From the NCBI RefSeq assembly GCF_047663525.1, contig NC_092612.1:2265501-2329500 (forward strand): DNA of 64,000 nt. The letters run 5' to 3'. Shown here piece after piece: positions 12,506 to 24,691 of this stretch. The notes beneath the pieces were generated by a model. It made no database searches, had not been told where the DNA came from, and saw nothing but the letters and a program-made list of their open reading frames with translations. How positions within the stretch are numbered: the stretch's first letter is position 1; every line of letters starts with the position of its first letter. The translations under genes were made by a program, and so were the position numbers. Source of the DNA: Anas platyrhynchos. Lineage: Eukaryota; Chordata; Aves; Anseriformes; Anatidae.

Positions 12506-12580
12506 TCATAGAATCATAGAATCACAGAATCATTCAGGTTGGAAAAGACCTCTAAGGTCATCTAGTCCAACCTTTGACCT
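12506..12580 (-). mobile_element. CR1 LINE 3'-end fragment in the gene 3 intron
   Basis: The plus strand begins with repeated ATAGAATCATAGAATCACAG and runs into GGTTGGAAAAGACCTCTAAGG and TCATCTAGTCCAACC. This is the reverse complement of the CR1 3' terminus with its ATTCTATG tail. Only about 75 bp remain, so it is severely 5'-truncated. Confidence 0.85.
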
Positions 12581-13366
12581 CGTATTAATATCATTTATTA
12601 GACCAAAATCTACTGTGAGCAGTCTGAAAATGACATAGAAGTTTTTATTTTTATCTTTTTCAAGACTGATGGAGCAGGTAGCCTCTGAACCATGCTGCCA
12701 GTTGTGATAAAACTCATCTTAACCCTCACCAGCAAAGGCATTTCCCATTCCTTGGCAATTTCCCCTTGCATCAACTCATTGCAGATGGTGCCACTATAGC
12801 GTATGTGGAGGACAGCTGCTGAAGCTACCATTGGGGTGGAAACACTGAGCCTTATCCTGACACATATCTGAGTTTAATGCTTCAGTGCTAGAATTTACTC
12901 TCTAGCAGCCCAACCAGAAGCATTTTCAGAATTGTAGAAAAGTGTTTTAGATGCATCCTTTGCTCCCAAAGTACATATGACCAGAACAGGCAGACATGGA
13001 GTGGGAAAAAGGATTATTTTCTTGGTCAGAAGTTTTGCCCTAGTTCAAATTCAATGTATTTGAGTCTCCTAGGATCTCAGCTCTCCTGCCTGTGGAAAAG
13101 AGGACTTGGGATGGATCCTGGAACTCAGAATAGGTTTATTTTTCGGCTGGTCCCTATATTTTAAGACAAGACCGTATTTCCAGCCAGATCCTTTGGCTAG
13201 CTTAGCACCAGCCTCTAAAATGGAGCTCGAAGCTGCATGTTTTGAGAGACAATATTGCCAGTATTGGAGTTTAAGTCTTGCATCATTACACCCTGCTTCA
13301 CAAATAAATAAAGCCTTTCTGTCTGATAGAAGTAAGCCTTTCTAATTTTCCTCCTGAAAAGGAAAA

Positions 13367-13399
<33 letters not shown>

Positions 13400-13503
13400 A
13401 CAAAAACACCTAGCAATATTTATAAAGAACTAAGAACAACAAAAAGCAGTCATCAAAGTTACAGTTTAGCATTTAAAAAGACACTGGGTAGATTCAGACT
13501 TAC

Positions 13504-13649
13504 CTGTTCACCTGAGCGAATAAGGCAAGAGAAGTGGATGGAAGAGTCTTGTGTTGTATAGGCTTTTATACTGCATTCCAGACTGCCTGCAGACCTGAGA
13601 CATATACTATGCATGAAATTATTTAACAATCCATATTTTTGCATGCAAA
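13504..13649 (-). promoter_or_regulatory. Gene 3 promoter and non-coding exon 1
   Basis: The TTTGCAT box is at 13643-13649, TATAAAA at 13564-13570, and the predicted start near 13539. Exon 1 ends at 13504 with a GTAAGT donor at 13498-13503. A (CAAAA)n run at about 13374-13407 lies in the intron just past the donor. Confidence 0.75.
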
Positions 13650-16600
13650 ATCCACCAAACTGATTAAATTTTTTTTTTTTTTTTCTTCCCAAAATCTCTT
13701 TTGGTATTTCTCTCTTTTTCCCCTCCCCTTATTACACTCACATTCCAGTACAGGCAAAGCTTTCATCTTCAGCAATGAGTACCCATTTAATTCCTTGGAA
13801 GACTGTGGTGATTCATTTGAATTACAGCAACAATTATATTGTCTCCTAAGGCCAATGTACATTTTATGTTTCATTTCTGTCGTCAAGACACTGCTTAAGG
13901 GGAGCGTATGTGATGCAGAGTCCTTATTCAAGACTTCACTCCTTTAGGTGAACAATCATTAAGCTCTGAGATGTGAGCTTGGGCTCATGACCATTTCCAT
14001 TTCAAGGGGTCAGTCTGACCACAAGATGTGATGCATTATATATATTCCCAAATTTTGCATTTCTGCACTATTTCAACCCCACACAAACATACAGCTGAGA
14101 AGAGCATCAAATTTCCATGAGTATTGCAAAAGGTAGAGAAAATTAAGACCAGTGAGAATTGCTGACCAGAGACAATAAAACACTTTCTGGAGTGTTTTAT
14201 TGTGGGCTAACCCATAGTTTTTTCCCCCAATTTGTACAAACACAGCTAATACACACAGGACTGTATTTTTTAGCTTCTTTATCCAGGTGAATGTCAAACA
14301 ATCACACTTTAATGAAAAAGTGTCATGGCATGATCTTATTACTTTAGGGACTTTATTAACTGCCTCTAATTTTTTATCTGATTTCTGCAATCTTTCATCT
14401 AAAGAATCAACGTTAGTCCTACATGAAATCCCAGCAAGTCAAAGGGATGTACATCAATTTTCACATCAAATTAAATAGGAATACAGATATTAAGACTGCT
14501 TTCAGTTATTGGTTCTTAAAGGCAGTTCTCTGCCTGAGCTAAACTACAGCGTCAGTAGAAATTGCACCCAGCATTTCTCCATGATATTTATCATTATGTG
14601 ATTTGTTTCACCTCTTCAGTCTGCAGTGGCCTGACAGAAATATTTGTACAGATGAAAAGTATTCAAAGAGCAAGGATCAGGTCTCTTCTCTTAGCGTCAC
14701 AGTCCTCCAGCAAGAGATGTGAATTAACTCTCAATGAGGAATATCTTTATACGTAGGTTGGTTTTGGTCTTCAGAAGAACAAAGGACTTCAAAGTTCAGA
14801 ATAGCTTTTCACTAATGGCTCAAATATGCAAAGTTTCATGCTACCTAAATTTCAAGGTACATGACAAGATCTCAGCTCTCGCATTACCTGGCTAATAACC
14901 TAATTTCAAAGTGTGTGAGTCAAGATCATTCAAAGGACTTCACAACGTAACTCAAAGCACACTCCTTCAGAAATGAATTATTTTATTTAAAAATGTCATA
15001 CTTGATTAAGAAAGGGGAAGGGAAGGGAAGGGAAGGGAAGGGAAGGGAAGGGAAGGGAAGGGAAGGGAAGGGAAGGGAAGGGAAGGGAAGGGAAGGGAAG
15101 GGAAGGGAAGGGAAGGGAAGGGAAGGGAAGGGAAGGGAAGGGAAGGGAAGGGAAGGGAAGGGAAGGGAAGGGAAGGGAAGGGAAGGGAAGGGAAGGGAAG
15201 ATTTCTGTAAATTCCTATAACTAAATATTTTAATGACTCTCCAGAGGAAAATTTTCCTCTCCTTTCCTACAGCTACTACGTTATTCCCTTTTCACAAAAT
15301 CTCTATCTCACATACTACTTTAGAAATTTTAAAAACATATTTCCTTAGAGTAACTGAAAGACATCACTCACCTGGGGACTTTTTTTCCTTTTCATCCTTA
15401 AAACTAGGTAGGCAAAAAATACTAACTTTTCCTCATTCTTCCCTCTAAGAACACAAAATATATACCCTCCTTTCCTTGGAGGGTATATAATATCTTAGAA
15501 ACAGCCTGGAAATACTTCAATTGACATTCTGCCAGTTAAGTCTAGTTGGCTTCTAGTAAAGTTCACCTAAAATGCTGTGAGTCTTTGGATCTTGCTTTTT
15601 GGGACTGCTAAGGCTGGTGAACCAGGACTGAACAGCTCTCATGTATGGATCAGTGATGGCTTTTCACATTCCATGCACTCAATTAAAACACTTTGTATAA
15701 CGACAGAGTGCTCCCATTAGGCTGGTGAACTACCAAATTGCCAGAGCTGACAAATTACTTATATGAACTAAAATTTGTATCATCTTTATGTTGACTTCAC
15801 AGGCGTGAATGTAATAGTATGAAGTGTTTAAATGATCCACAAGTCTTTAACATGAAAGAAGCTTTGAGGAAGGCTTTTCATCTGATGCCAGGATGAGACT
15901 AGACTGGTGCATAAACTATAAACATAACAATTTAACTACCTGGAACAATTTAAGTCTTGGGGACCATTCAACCAGCTGCAATAGAATTTGTTTGATAACT
16001 AGAATTAATTGAATGCCTCAAACATTTCCCTACCTGAGAACGCCTTCTTTTTTTTTTTTTTTTCCCAAAAAATCTATTGCTTTAGTAGCTTCAGTGGCTG
16101 TGCAATACTGTTTTTAATATCAGGTACTTACTTTCAGCACTAATAATTTATTTGAGAGAACTTCTAAGGTTTTGATGCCTACCAGTGTCCTGTAATTTTT
16201 AGCATGCTTCATTCCATGTGCTTTCTGTTGGAATTCTGTAGGGCTACAGAAAGGACATTAAAGACAGACAGGCTTTTATTAGGAGCCCTAAAATAGACAG
16301 TACTTCTGCAGTAAGTAGCAAGCAAATAGACCAAATGGTTTTGTTCTGTCTCTCACAAAAAGCTATGTCTATACCTTCCTTGGAACTTGTGCTGCTGTTC
16401 ATATTCGACCTCATGAATCCAAGCATTCAAGCAGTGATTTGATGGTTAATCTTTCTTTGCACCCTGCAGCTCTAGGCCAGAGTTATTGAGAGTGAATCAC
16501 AACAGGATTCCTTAAAACAAACATAATTATAGGCTAGATTAGATATGCATTACTCAGTATGTCATTATTAGATAATAAAATACTTCCTGTCTTCAGAAAA

Positions 16601-16860
16601 CTTTCCTGACAGAGATGCAGAAAGTCAAATATTACAATAAATAACTCTGGAATCAATATGCATTTCACCTGCAATATAAGGTATGTTTTTGATCTCAACC
16701 TCTAAATATATCTTCTTTTCCTCTTATCAGTGTTTCTGCTAGTATTCATATCATGTCTCTGCCTGGTACTGATAATCTACACAGTGATGAATTTCACCTA
16801 GAAAAAGTTACAAAGTAAGGTAGGATGGGGAATAAAAATAACAGAAGACTTGGAATATGA
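13650..16860. other. AT-rich spacer between genes 3 and 4
   Basis: No gene is recognised. It contains the (GGGAA)n microsatellite, listed separately. It also holds two blocks shared with the gene 1-2 spacer: about 14660-14870 (like 1560-1800) and about 15875-15955 (like 2571-2650). Confidence 0.55.
15014..15200. repeat. (GGGAA)n pentanucleotide microsatellite
   Basis: About 37 uninterrupted copies of GGGAA/AAGGG, purine-only on the plus strand. The 75-aa low-complexity ORF across it is an artefact of the repeat. Confidence 0.98.
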
Positions 16861-16866
16861 TAAAAC

Positions 16867-16872
16867 TTTAAT
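16867..16872 (-). terminator. Gene 4 poly(A) signal
   Basis: ATTAAA on the minus strand, about 390 nt past the gene 4 stop, in the same CATTAAAG-type context as its paralogs. Confidence 0.65.
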
Positions 16873-17260
16873 AATACTAAAGAGTGCATTAAAATACTGC
16901 AAAGCAACAGGTTTTAATAAGGGAAAAAAGGTGATGTGTCCCACAGACAGAGCTCTTCTTTCAGTGTAGGACTACACCTTGACAATCAAGTCCCATCTAC
17001 TGTTTAAAGTATGTTTAACACCAGGCAGTATCAAATACAGCGGTGGGTAGCAGAATTACATACTTGATTAGAAATATAAAGTAGCATATTAAGAACAGGG
17101 GCCTCATTTTAGGGAATGACTAACTCCCACAGCTCCATGCACTACAGGTGGAGTTGTGGGTGCCTAATATCACATCTGAAAACCATGGCCATGAGCTCTC
17201 TCCTGCATCAGGTCGTGCTTCAGTGTTTCTGGTCATTTCTTTGTGCTTGCTCTTCGTGCT

Positions 17261-17614
17261 TTAGCATGGTCCACTGAAACTGCTGCGGTAGGTGTTGTAG
17301 CGACGGTAGGGCCGGCTGTACCCACTGCCCAGGCCTGCATAGCCAAAGCTCCCAAATCCCAAGGAGCTGCCCCCAGAGGAGATGGGGACTCCCTCAGCAT
17401 TGAGTGCACTCCCAACAGCCGCAGATGCTGAGGATCCCACAGCAGTGTTCTGGGGGAAGGAGCTGAGGATGGGTCCGGGCAGGGTAACCACCACAGGAGA
17501 GGGCTGGATCACCACTGTTGAGTCCTGGCACTGTCGCACACAGGGCTCATTGCAGCTGTTGGCAAGTGGGGTTGGGCCACAGGGTGTGGAAAGGCACCGC
17601 TCATAGCAGGACAT
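17261..17614 (-). CDS. Gene 4: feather-like beta-keratin, 117 aa
   Basis: The core and the body of the tail are nearly identical to gene 2 ([11 protein letters not shown], then [19 protein letters not shown]). The head differs: [12 protein letters not shown], with Asp5 to Glu and Leu6 to Arg where the family usually has YDLC. The end reads SSFSGPC, so the cysteine present two residues before PC in gene 2 is Ser here. The ATG at 17614 lies 21 nt past the acceptor (exon 2 from 17635). The intron, 17636-19125, is the longest in the window at about 1.49 kb. The frame is intact, so it is probably functional. Confidence 0.93.
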   Translation of the reverse strand: MSCYERCLSTPCGPTPLANSCNEPCVRQCQDSTVVIQPSPVVVTLPGPILSSFPQNTAVGSSASAAVGSALNAEGVPISSGGSSLGFGSFGYAGLGSGYSRPYRRYNTYRSSFSGPC

Positions 17615-19125
17615 GTCTGCAGGATGGAGGCAAGTCTGAAATACAGGATCAGAAGAAATGCAGCATAGGAGTCATATTGCAGTTTACTGTTTACTCCTCT
17701 CAGGTACCAGAACCACTGGAGCTTTCCAGGTAACCTTTCAAGAGTCAAGTGAGGAAGTAAAACCACTTCTTAACTATACTACAAGAAGATAGAGGCTGAA
17801 AAAGTCCTTTATCAGTTTTTGGTGATCCAATGGAATAAATGGCAACAGAACAAAAGGAAACATACCTGTTTCATGACATATTTTGGCGTTTTGATTTGCT
17901 GTCTGGAAAGACACTACTGAGATCCAACCTAAGTATTAAAAGCATTTCAGAAGTAGTAATTTTCCAGGTGCCAACTTCACCTAAGAAGAGGTACAAATTT
18001 CACTGCCATTTGGCATACTTGAAGCTGAGCTGTTTAGAAATTTGTCCCAGATGACTTGTCCATCCGTAAGAAATCCATGCAGTCCCTGCATGCTCCCTGT
18101 GACCAGTTCCACCATTCCAACAAACACAAATTTCACTATCTCCTATGCCTATCTCAGTCTGTTGAGTGCTCAGTTCTCCTCTATTTTTGTTCTTCTTTAT
18201 CCTCACCGACCCTGAAACCATTTCCTTAAACTTGAGGGAGATGTCATTGCAACCTACAATTTCAAAAACCTGGCAGCTATAAGATACCAAGCAGAACATT
18301 TTGATATCTGTCCTATTAAAATCTATATTAATTACTATAGTATTAGAATCAATACCCTTGTTAAACCCAGTGTGAATGCTTCTAATCTCAGTATACAGCT
18401 TCTTTTTTTCCTCATTTAGAAAGTATTATTTAGATATCAAAAGCTTGTGGTTCAACGTAACTGAATTTTAAGACCCACAAGCCTCTGCTTTAAACCTTCC
18501 TAATCTTCTTGCTCTCGAGCTGCTTCCTTGAGAATATGGTTCCTTTTACCCTCCTACTTCCCACTGTGCCCAGGAGTAGATCTGTCATAACAAAAATGCA
18601 AACACTGGAGAAGCCTCCTACAACATAAACAGCACAGAACCAGATTTTTCTGGACATTTCTGAAGATAAATTTATCCCTTACAAACACCGTTATTTTCTC
18701 TTCTTGTCAACCCAGATGAAATTTCAAGCATTACAGGTGATGAAACAGACCCTTAAATATATAAAATGCACTTTTTCTCCTGGGCATATAGATCTCTGTA
18801 TTCTAACCATTCAGTTTGTTAATCTCTAATATTATTAGAATTGGGATTTTCCAAGTCACTTAGCATACCTGAAAGCATACATTTGAATAAATATATATGA
18901 GAATTTCAAAGATCTATATAGCCAAGCCTGGCCTCTAGAAATCCCTGCAACTCAAACATTGAAAAAATACTATTTTAACAGAAAAAACACCCCGCACTGC
19001 CCCCCACTCACCCACTTCCCCCAAACCAGCAGCCAGCAGAATACTATGGAGGAAGAAGTACAGTAATCAAATTGTTAGGAAAGGAAGAATTCAGAAAATA
19101 GAAAGAGAAGTAGATTTCAACTAAC

Positions 19126-19271
19126 CTTGTTCACGAAAGAGAAAATGGCAAGTAGTGGTAGGAAGCACCTTGAGTAGAGCTAGCTTTTATACTGAGTCTT
19201 GGATGGCCTGGGGACTGCAGACATCCTTTGTACATGAAATTATTTACCAACAAGTATGCCCTGAATGCAAA
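19126..19271 (-). promoter_or_regulatory. Gene 4 promoter and non-coding exon 1
   Basis: The TTTGCAT box is at 19265-19271, TATAAAA at 19185-19191, and the predicted start near 19160. Exon 1 ends at 19126. The donor is GTTAGT (19120-19125), weaker than the GTAAGT or GTGAGC of the other genes, but still GT. Confidence 0.7.
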
Positions 19272-20123
19272 ATGCTTCCAACCGATTAAATGCCTTTTCC
19301 TTACTGTTTATTATTGTTTTCATTTCCTTATCTTCTGACATGAATATTCTGCCATACAAGTTTCTCTCATCTTATGGTATTATGGGACAAATTTATTCCA
19401 GTGCCACCTTTCAGTCACAACAGAATGTATGTGTTGTACATTCAACACACTTCAGTCATTAGGATAAAGATTAAAGAAAATTTATGGAATACATAAGTTA
19501 TCATCCATTTTTTTTTCTTTTATTAAGAATATGAATGTAAGTCCTCAACAAATTCTGTGCTCTACCAATGGTTGCAAAGCTCTGACTTCAATCAAGCTTA
19601 AGAACAATCTAGACTGAACTTTTGTGTTTTCTCAAGGCCCTGCAAAAAACCCACAACCATATGCACACATGAAAAAAAATCCCACCAAATCCAATGAGAA
19701 AGAACCAGACCCCATTGTGACATTCAGACAAAAATACTGTTATATGAAACAGTATGATGAAATACAGCAGCAGATAGTGTTTCTGGTGTGAATTAGGGTA
19801 ATTCACATTTTTCAGTACAGATTCAAATCTGTACAGGATTTTGCTTCTTCACCATGGACAAGACACAAAGGTTAGGAATGGTCTCATCTAATTCAGATAG
19901 TATCACACACTTTGGTGTCATAGTTTGAGGTGCAGCTATCACCTGGGGACATTTGCAGACTGGTTCTTTACTTGATTTCTCAGTTACCTGTAACTCCCCT
20001 CTGTATCTTCTCAGACAACAAATATGAAGAGCATTTCACAAGTCATCTTGAAGACATATGAATTTTAAACAATTTTGAGATATTATCCTCTTATCCTCAC
20101 ATAACTTTAACAGTGAAGTTATT

Positions 20124-20154
20124 GGGGGGTGGGGGGGGAGGGGGTGGGGGGGAG
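20124..20154 (+). other. G-quadruplex-like run
   Basis: On the plus strand the pattern is G6-T-G8-A-G5-T-G7: four G-tracts with single-base loops. This fits the rule for a very stable intramolecular quadruplex. It lies about 0.9 kb upstream of the gene 4 TATA box, on the strand antisense to the genes. Confidence 0.7.
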
Positions 20155-21300
20155 AAGGAAACACAAGAATTAGCCATTTGCCATCATAGTTATTCCCCTT
20201 GCTACAGACTTCAGTATAGCATTGATGGTACTCCAGACTGGTGTAGATGCATTGCACAAGTGGAATACATATGCAAGATTTTACTATGTTCATTTTTCTT
20301 CACAATTTTCATTAACAGTGTGCATATTCATGGAATTATCAAACTGCTCATGATACATAATGGGATTTGATCACCTTTATAATCCACCTAATGGGATGTC
20401 TTCAAAATCTGTCAGCCTGGATCATCTTTTTCCACCCAGCTTCACAAAAGGGATCCATCTATATTTTAATGGACTCTATGAAAACCAGCTCTGAACTATT
20501 ATTTAAAGAACAATTCAATGTTTTAGCAATTTTAAACTGCTCTTCATATTTCAGTAATATAATTTAAAGTGACCCACCTTTCCCTGCCTTTCCAGACCTA
20601 AACAATATCAATCCATAAATGTATATGTGGCACCTACATTTTTTAAAGTTCTTTAAGTTATCTATAGCAGCAGGTTCTTATTGGCAACTTGGAGAATGAA
20701 TTTTCCTGTAAAACATGTAACAACATTCATAAATACTATTTTCAGCACTTCTGTTCTTCTTCCTTCTTTTAACACAACAGCTTCTATTTGATATAATAAC
20801 TCACTTTAAAAACAAACTCATGAAAGATCACAGCAATGTTTTCAAGAAGACTTGTGAACTGTCTTCTGATGGTGGCCTGACTTCAGACTGCACTGGTTGG
20901 CTCAAAGAACTTACCCAGGAGGCTTGGAGCCTTTCTTGGAAATTTTAAGAATGACGAACAAGTTAAATGACAATTGTTCTTAACTAGGTCAGGCAGGGAA
21001 TTGCACACAAAGAGCTTTAATAAATGTCTTGAATGCAATCTTAGATTGTACTTCCAAGACACCTGTAAGGTAACAAATTGCTAAGGATCTGAAAAGAATG
21101 ATTTATTAGACTGGGCTTTTACTCATTTCATACTGACATTAATGGAGTAAGTATAGAAGTACCAGAAATTAATTGAACGCATAAATTGTGAAGATGAAAG
21201 AATTTTAAATGGACAGAGTACGCCTCTCATGCAGCGCCAGAAGGAACCTAGACTAGAAAACTAAAATAAATAAATAAATAAATGTGAGAACCAAGTCATG

Positions 21301-21332
<32 letters not shown>

Positions 21333-22103
21333 TGCTTCAGTAGTCTCAAATAGTCTGAGAAATTCGTAAAAAGTCATAATCATAGTTATTGTATCCATTT
21401 CTCCAATCTCAACATATAAAGGAGACATTGGTTTTAAACAGACATTCACATTCTTCAGGATGTTTCTAATGCCACATTTACTAAAGGCTTCAACACTCTG
21501 CACAAACATTCCTTGTTGCCATATTATCTGAAGATGGTTAGTTCTAGGAGATTCTTTCTTTTTTTTTAAATCAACAAGTATTTCAAGGCAAAGACTGAAA
21601 CACTTATAGAAGAGGCTAGATCTCCAATCTATATCATTTATTTCATTCAGAAGAAGAACCACAAAACACACTTTTCAGCATATGCTGTTGTCAAAGACAG
21701 GCCACTAAGCTAGGCAGTTCCTTCTTCTGAAACACATTTCTATACTCTTTATGGTATATGTCTATTTGCATCATAGAAAGACACCTACCTTCCACCAAAC
21801 AGAAAGAAAGTTTTTGATGTATATCAGTGTTATCAGTGATTCCCCACAGACCTGGGTGAAAAACTAATTACCTCAATCACACCAGTTCTTTTGATAGGAT
21901 ACCATATATTCATGTATACATTTGTTATTTTTTTTTTTTTAAATACACTCATGGAATTGATTTTTTTCAGCAGAAGCTCTATTCAGTCTAACACCTGTTG
22001 ACTTTTCATCTCTTATACTTTGCTGCCTCAAGCCACAGTCTAAAAAAGGCCATAAGCCATCTTATCTCTAAATTAAATATTCTTTTCTTAATTTTGCAAT
22101 TTT

Positions 22104-22380
22104 GGAAAGAAAGGAAAGGAAAGGAAAGGAAAGGAAAGGAAAGGAAAGGAAAGGAAAGGAAAGGAAAGGAAAGGAAAGGAAAGGAAAGGAAAGGAAAGGA
22201 AAGGAAAGGAAAGGAAAGGAAAGGAAAGGAAAGGAAAGGAAAGGAAAGGAAAGGAAAGGAAAGGAAAGGAAAGGAAAGGAAAGGAAAGGAAAGGAAAGGA
22301 AAGGAAAGGAAAGGAAAGGAAAGGAAAGGAAAGGAAAGGAAAGGAAAGGAAAGGAAAGGAAAGGAAAGGAAAGGAAAAGG
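22104..22380. repeat. (GGAAA)n pentanucleotide microsatellite
   Basis: About 55 nearly perfect copies of GGAAA/AAAGG, purine-only on the plus strand. The 103-173 aa ORFs across it on both strands are low-complexity artefacts. Confidence 0.98.
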
Positions 22381-23500
22381 ACATTTGAAAAGAATACATC
22401 TGCCTTTTTTACCACCAGTGATTGGATATTGGGCTAGTTCCAGCTTTGAACCTGAATGTCTGGTGACTTCAACCTGGTTCCTTCACTGCTTTTATTTCAG
22501 CACTTCCATTTTCAAATAGAACTTATTGTGCTCCTAAAGAGAAAGCTCAGCACAAGCTTTAGAGTCATAAGAAATTGGATGCTACTCTTTCTTACTGCTT
22601 TCCTGTTCTGTGTCATACTGGACCCCACACTGCTTTGCCACTGGAGCTAACGAGGTTGTCTTAATGTCTTAATTGTCTTAATGACACAATTAAGAGCTCA
22701 GATGCATATCTAGATGGTTTTGTATCTAGACAAAACAAGGATTTGTTAATATTTTTTGATAAAACTCAATAGCACACAAAGCACAGGGTTTCAACATTCT
22801 TTGAGAAAAGTCAGCTGAAAGCATGATTAAAATCTGTTAAGACAAACACACCATTTAACTAGTTCTTCACCCACATAATTTTTTCTGTGTGGATTAGAGT
22901 TCTTGCACAGATTAGCTAAGGAATAAGATCTACTTTGTTTAAGGCTTGAAAGAGAGAACATGGAAGTGGACCACAAAAATTTATTAATGACTAAATCATA
23001 CAGAGTCTTCTTATTCTTAGGAGTTGTGAACAATCATTTCAGTCTTGAAACTGTGAGACAAGATCACAAGTTTGCCTCAAAGCCTATCATAGTTAGATCT
23101 TCAGAGTTTAGTAGCATTCATGTCAATAAAAACAAACAAACAAAAACCCAGACAAAATTCTGAGAACCTACTCTACACTTTGCAATTTTCAGAGTTTCAA
23201 AGAAAACTATGAGACAAGATGAGAAAGTTATCACTGTGAAAGGTTGCAAAAGTAACATTCCACATGGATGTGGAAAAAATTGAAAAAGCTAGCAAGAAAA
23301 CCAGTTGAATGCTTCGAGAATGGAGTAAATGGTGAAAAAAACTTAGTGTTGATTTTTGCTGACTATTAAATTCTCGAATTCAGCTGTGAAGGTATGGTTT
23401 AATAAATGCATAGATTTTACCATATAATGATTTACTCCACCCAAAAGGGTGGAAGAAGAGAACAAAACACAATGAAATTCAAATTAAGATGCAGACTCAG

Positions 23501-23506
23501 TTTAAT
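23501..23506 (-). terminator. Gene 5 poly(A) signal
   Basis: ATTAAA on the minus strand, about 390 nt past the gene 5 stop. Confidence 0.7.
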
Positions 23507-23893
23507 GAGATAGGCAAACACTCCACAATGCAAAAGCAAAGTAAATATTTATGTAAAGGAAGGAAGCCATTTAAGCCGTTAACACTGGAACACAGACAAG
23601 ACACTGCTTTTCTTACTCAGACATTAAGTACCCTCAACTCATTCATAAAGAGAGGATTACATAAAGCAAAGTAAAAATGCAACAGAAGCAATCAGAAGAA
23701 GTTATTTAAAGATTAAGGTATTTGCCATGTTTCCAGACAGCACAGGTTGGCACCCTGGCTTCCCTCTCTGCTCTGCAGGAGGCCACGAGGGTGCTCAGCC
23801 CATCTGGAAACTCTGGCCAGCAGCTCCGTCCTCAGTCTGGCACCTGGCTTCGGGCTTCGTGGTCGATGTGATCACTGGACATCCTCGTGGGCT

Positions 23894-24190
23894 TTAGCAG
23901 GGCAGGCACCTCCTGCCACTGTAGCGGCCACCAAAGCCAGAGAGGCCAAAGCCCCCGGAGGAGATGGGCACTCCCTCCTCACTCAGGATGCTACCAACGG
24001 CAGCAGATGCTGAAGATCCCACAGCAGTGTTCTGGGGGAAGGAGCTGAGGATGGGGCCGGGCAGGGTCACCACCACGGGAGAGGGCTGGATCACCACACG
24101 GGAGTCCTGGCACTGCCGGACACAGGGCTCGTTGCAGCTGTTGGCAAGTGGGGTTGGCCCACAGGGACGGCACAGATCGTAGCACGACAT
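23894..24190 (-). CDS. Gene 5: feather beta-keratin, 98 aa
   Basis: First of the classic 98-residue feather keratins, the main structural protein of barbs, barbules and rachis. Residues 1-27 form the Cys-rich head (Cys3, 7, 10, 19, 23, 27), the beta-sheet core [20 protein letters not shown] is 32-51, and a Gly/Ser-rich segment leads to RRCLPC with Cys95 and Cys98 (8 Cys in all). Gene 5 alone among the 98-aa copies has SSAS at 59-62, where the others have STTS; genes 2 and 4 also have SSAS. Start: the ATG at 24190 is 21 nt past the acceptor (exon 2 begins at 24211). The intron, 24212-24544, is 333 bp, a quarter of the length in genes 2-4. Confidence 0.96.
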   Translation of the reverse strand: MSCYDLCRPCGPTPLANSCNEPCVRQCQDSRVVIQPSPVVVTLPGPILSSFPQNTAVGSSASAAVGSILSEEGVPISSGGFGLSGFGGRYSGRRCLPC

Positions 24191-24544
24191 GGCTGTGGGA
24201 TGGAGGCGCACCTGGGAGAGACGGTAGAGAAAACACACACCACATGTCAGCAGCAGCCTGACAGTTTCCTGGACAATGGAAGACATAGTCTGAGGAGCAG
24301 GGAAATGGTATATGAGGACAGAGAGGGACTTGGGAACTTGGGTCTCCAAGGCCCCTGCAAAGACAGTCCTAGACCTCCTCCCACCTCTCCCCTCAGTGGC
24401 AAGCAGAACAGTGATGGAGGGAGCAGCGTCAAGGAGCAAGGACCACACAAAGAGCTACATGGAGGCAAAGACTCGGTCGAGGCCAGAAGGCCAAGGGGAG
24501 AAGAAGAGAATGAGAGGAGTGAGGAGAAGGCACTTGCAGCTCAC

Positions 24545-24691
24545 CTTGTTCGCCAAGGAGGAGAAGGCAAGAGAAGTGGATGATGGAGCCTGCTGTTGGA
24601 CAGGCTTTTATACCAGTCCAAACTGCCCCAGGCCCAGAGGCACCATTTGCACTTCTAATGTGTTTACCAACAGGACCTTCAAGTATGCAAA
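24545..24691 (-). promoter_or_regulatory. Gene 5 promoter and non-coding exon 1
   Basis: The TTTGCAT box is at 24685-24691, TATAAAA at 24606-24612, and the predicted start near 24581. Exon 1 ends at 24545 with a GTGAGC donor. The stretch 24641-24718 differs strongly from genes 9 and 11 although both flanks match them closely. Confidence 0.8.

Larger units (their letters stand above)
19272..23495. other. AT-rich spacer between the long-tailed and 98-aa subclusters
   Basis: No gene is recognised. It holds a G-rich run (20124-20154), an A-run of about 30 nt (21301-21330) next to an (AAAT)n run, and the (GGAAA)n microsatellite. A stretch near 21220-21260 may be a decayed copy of the block at 15875-15955. 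Right of this spacer, introns shorten and GC rises. Confidence 0.55.

Noticed and set aside
21240-21335. Long A-run next to (AAAT)n as the tail of a processed pseudogene or SINE
   Set aside because: No recognisable gene or SINE body lies next to it and I could see no target-site duplication.
22068-22519. Lys/Glu/Gly- and Leu/Ser/Phe-rich ORFs of 75-173 aa over the microsatellites (also 14993-15220)
   Set aside because: Pentanucleotide repeats stay open in every frame; these are not proteins.
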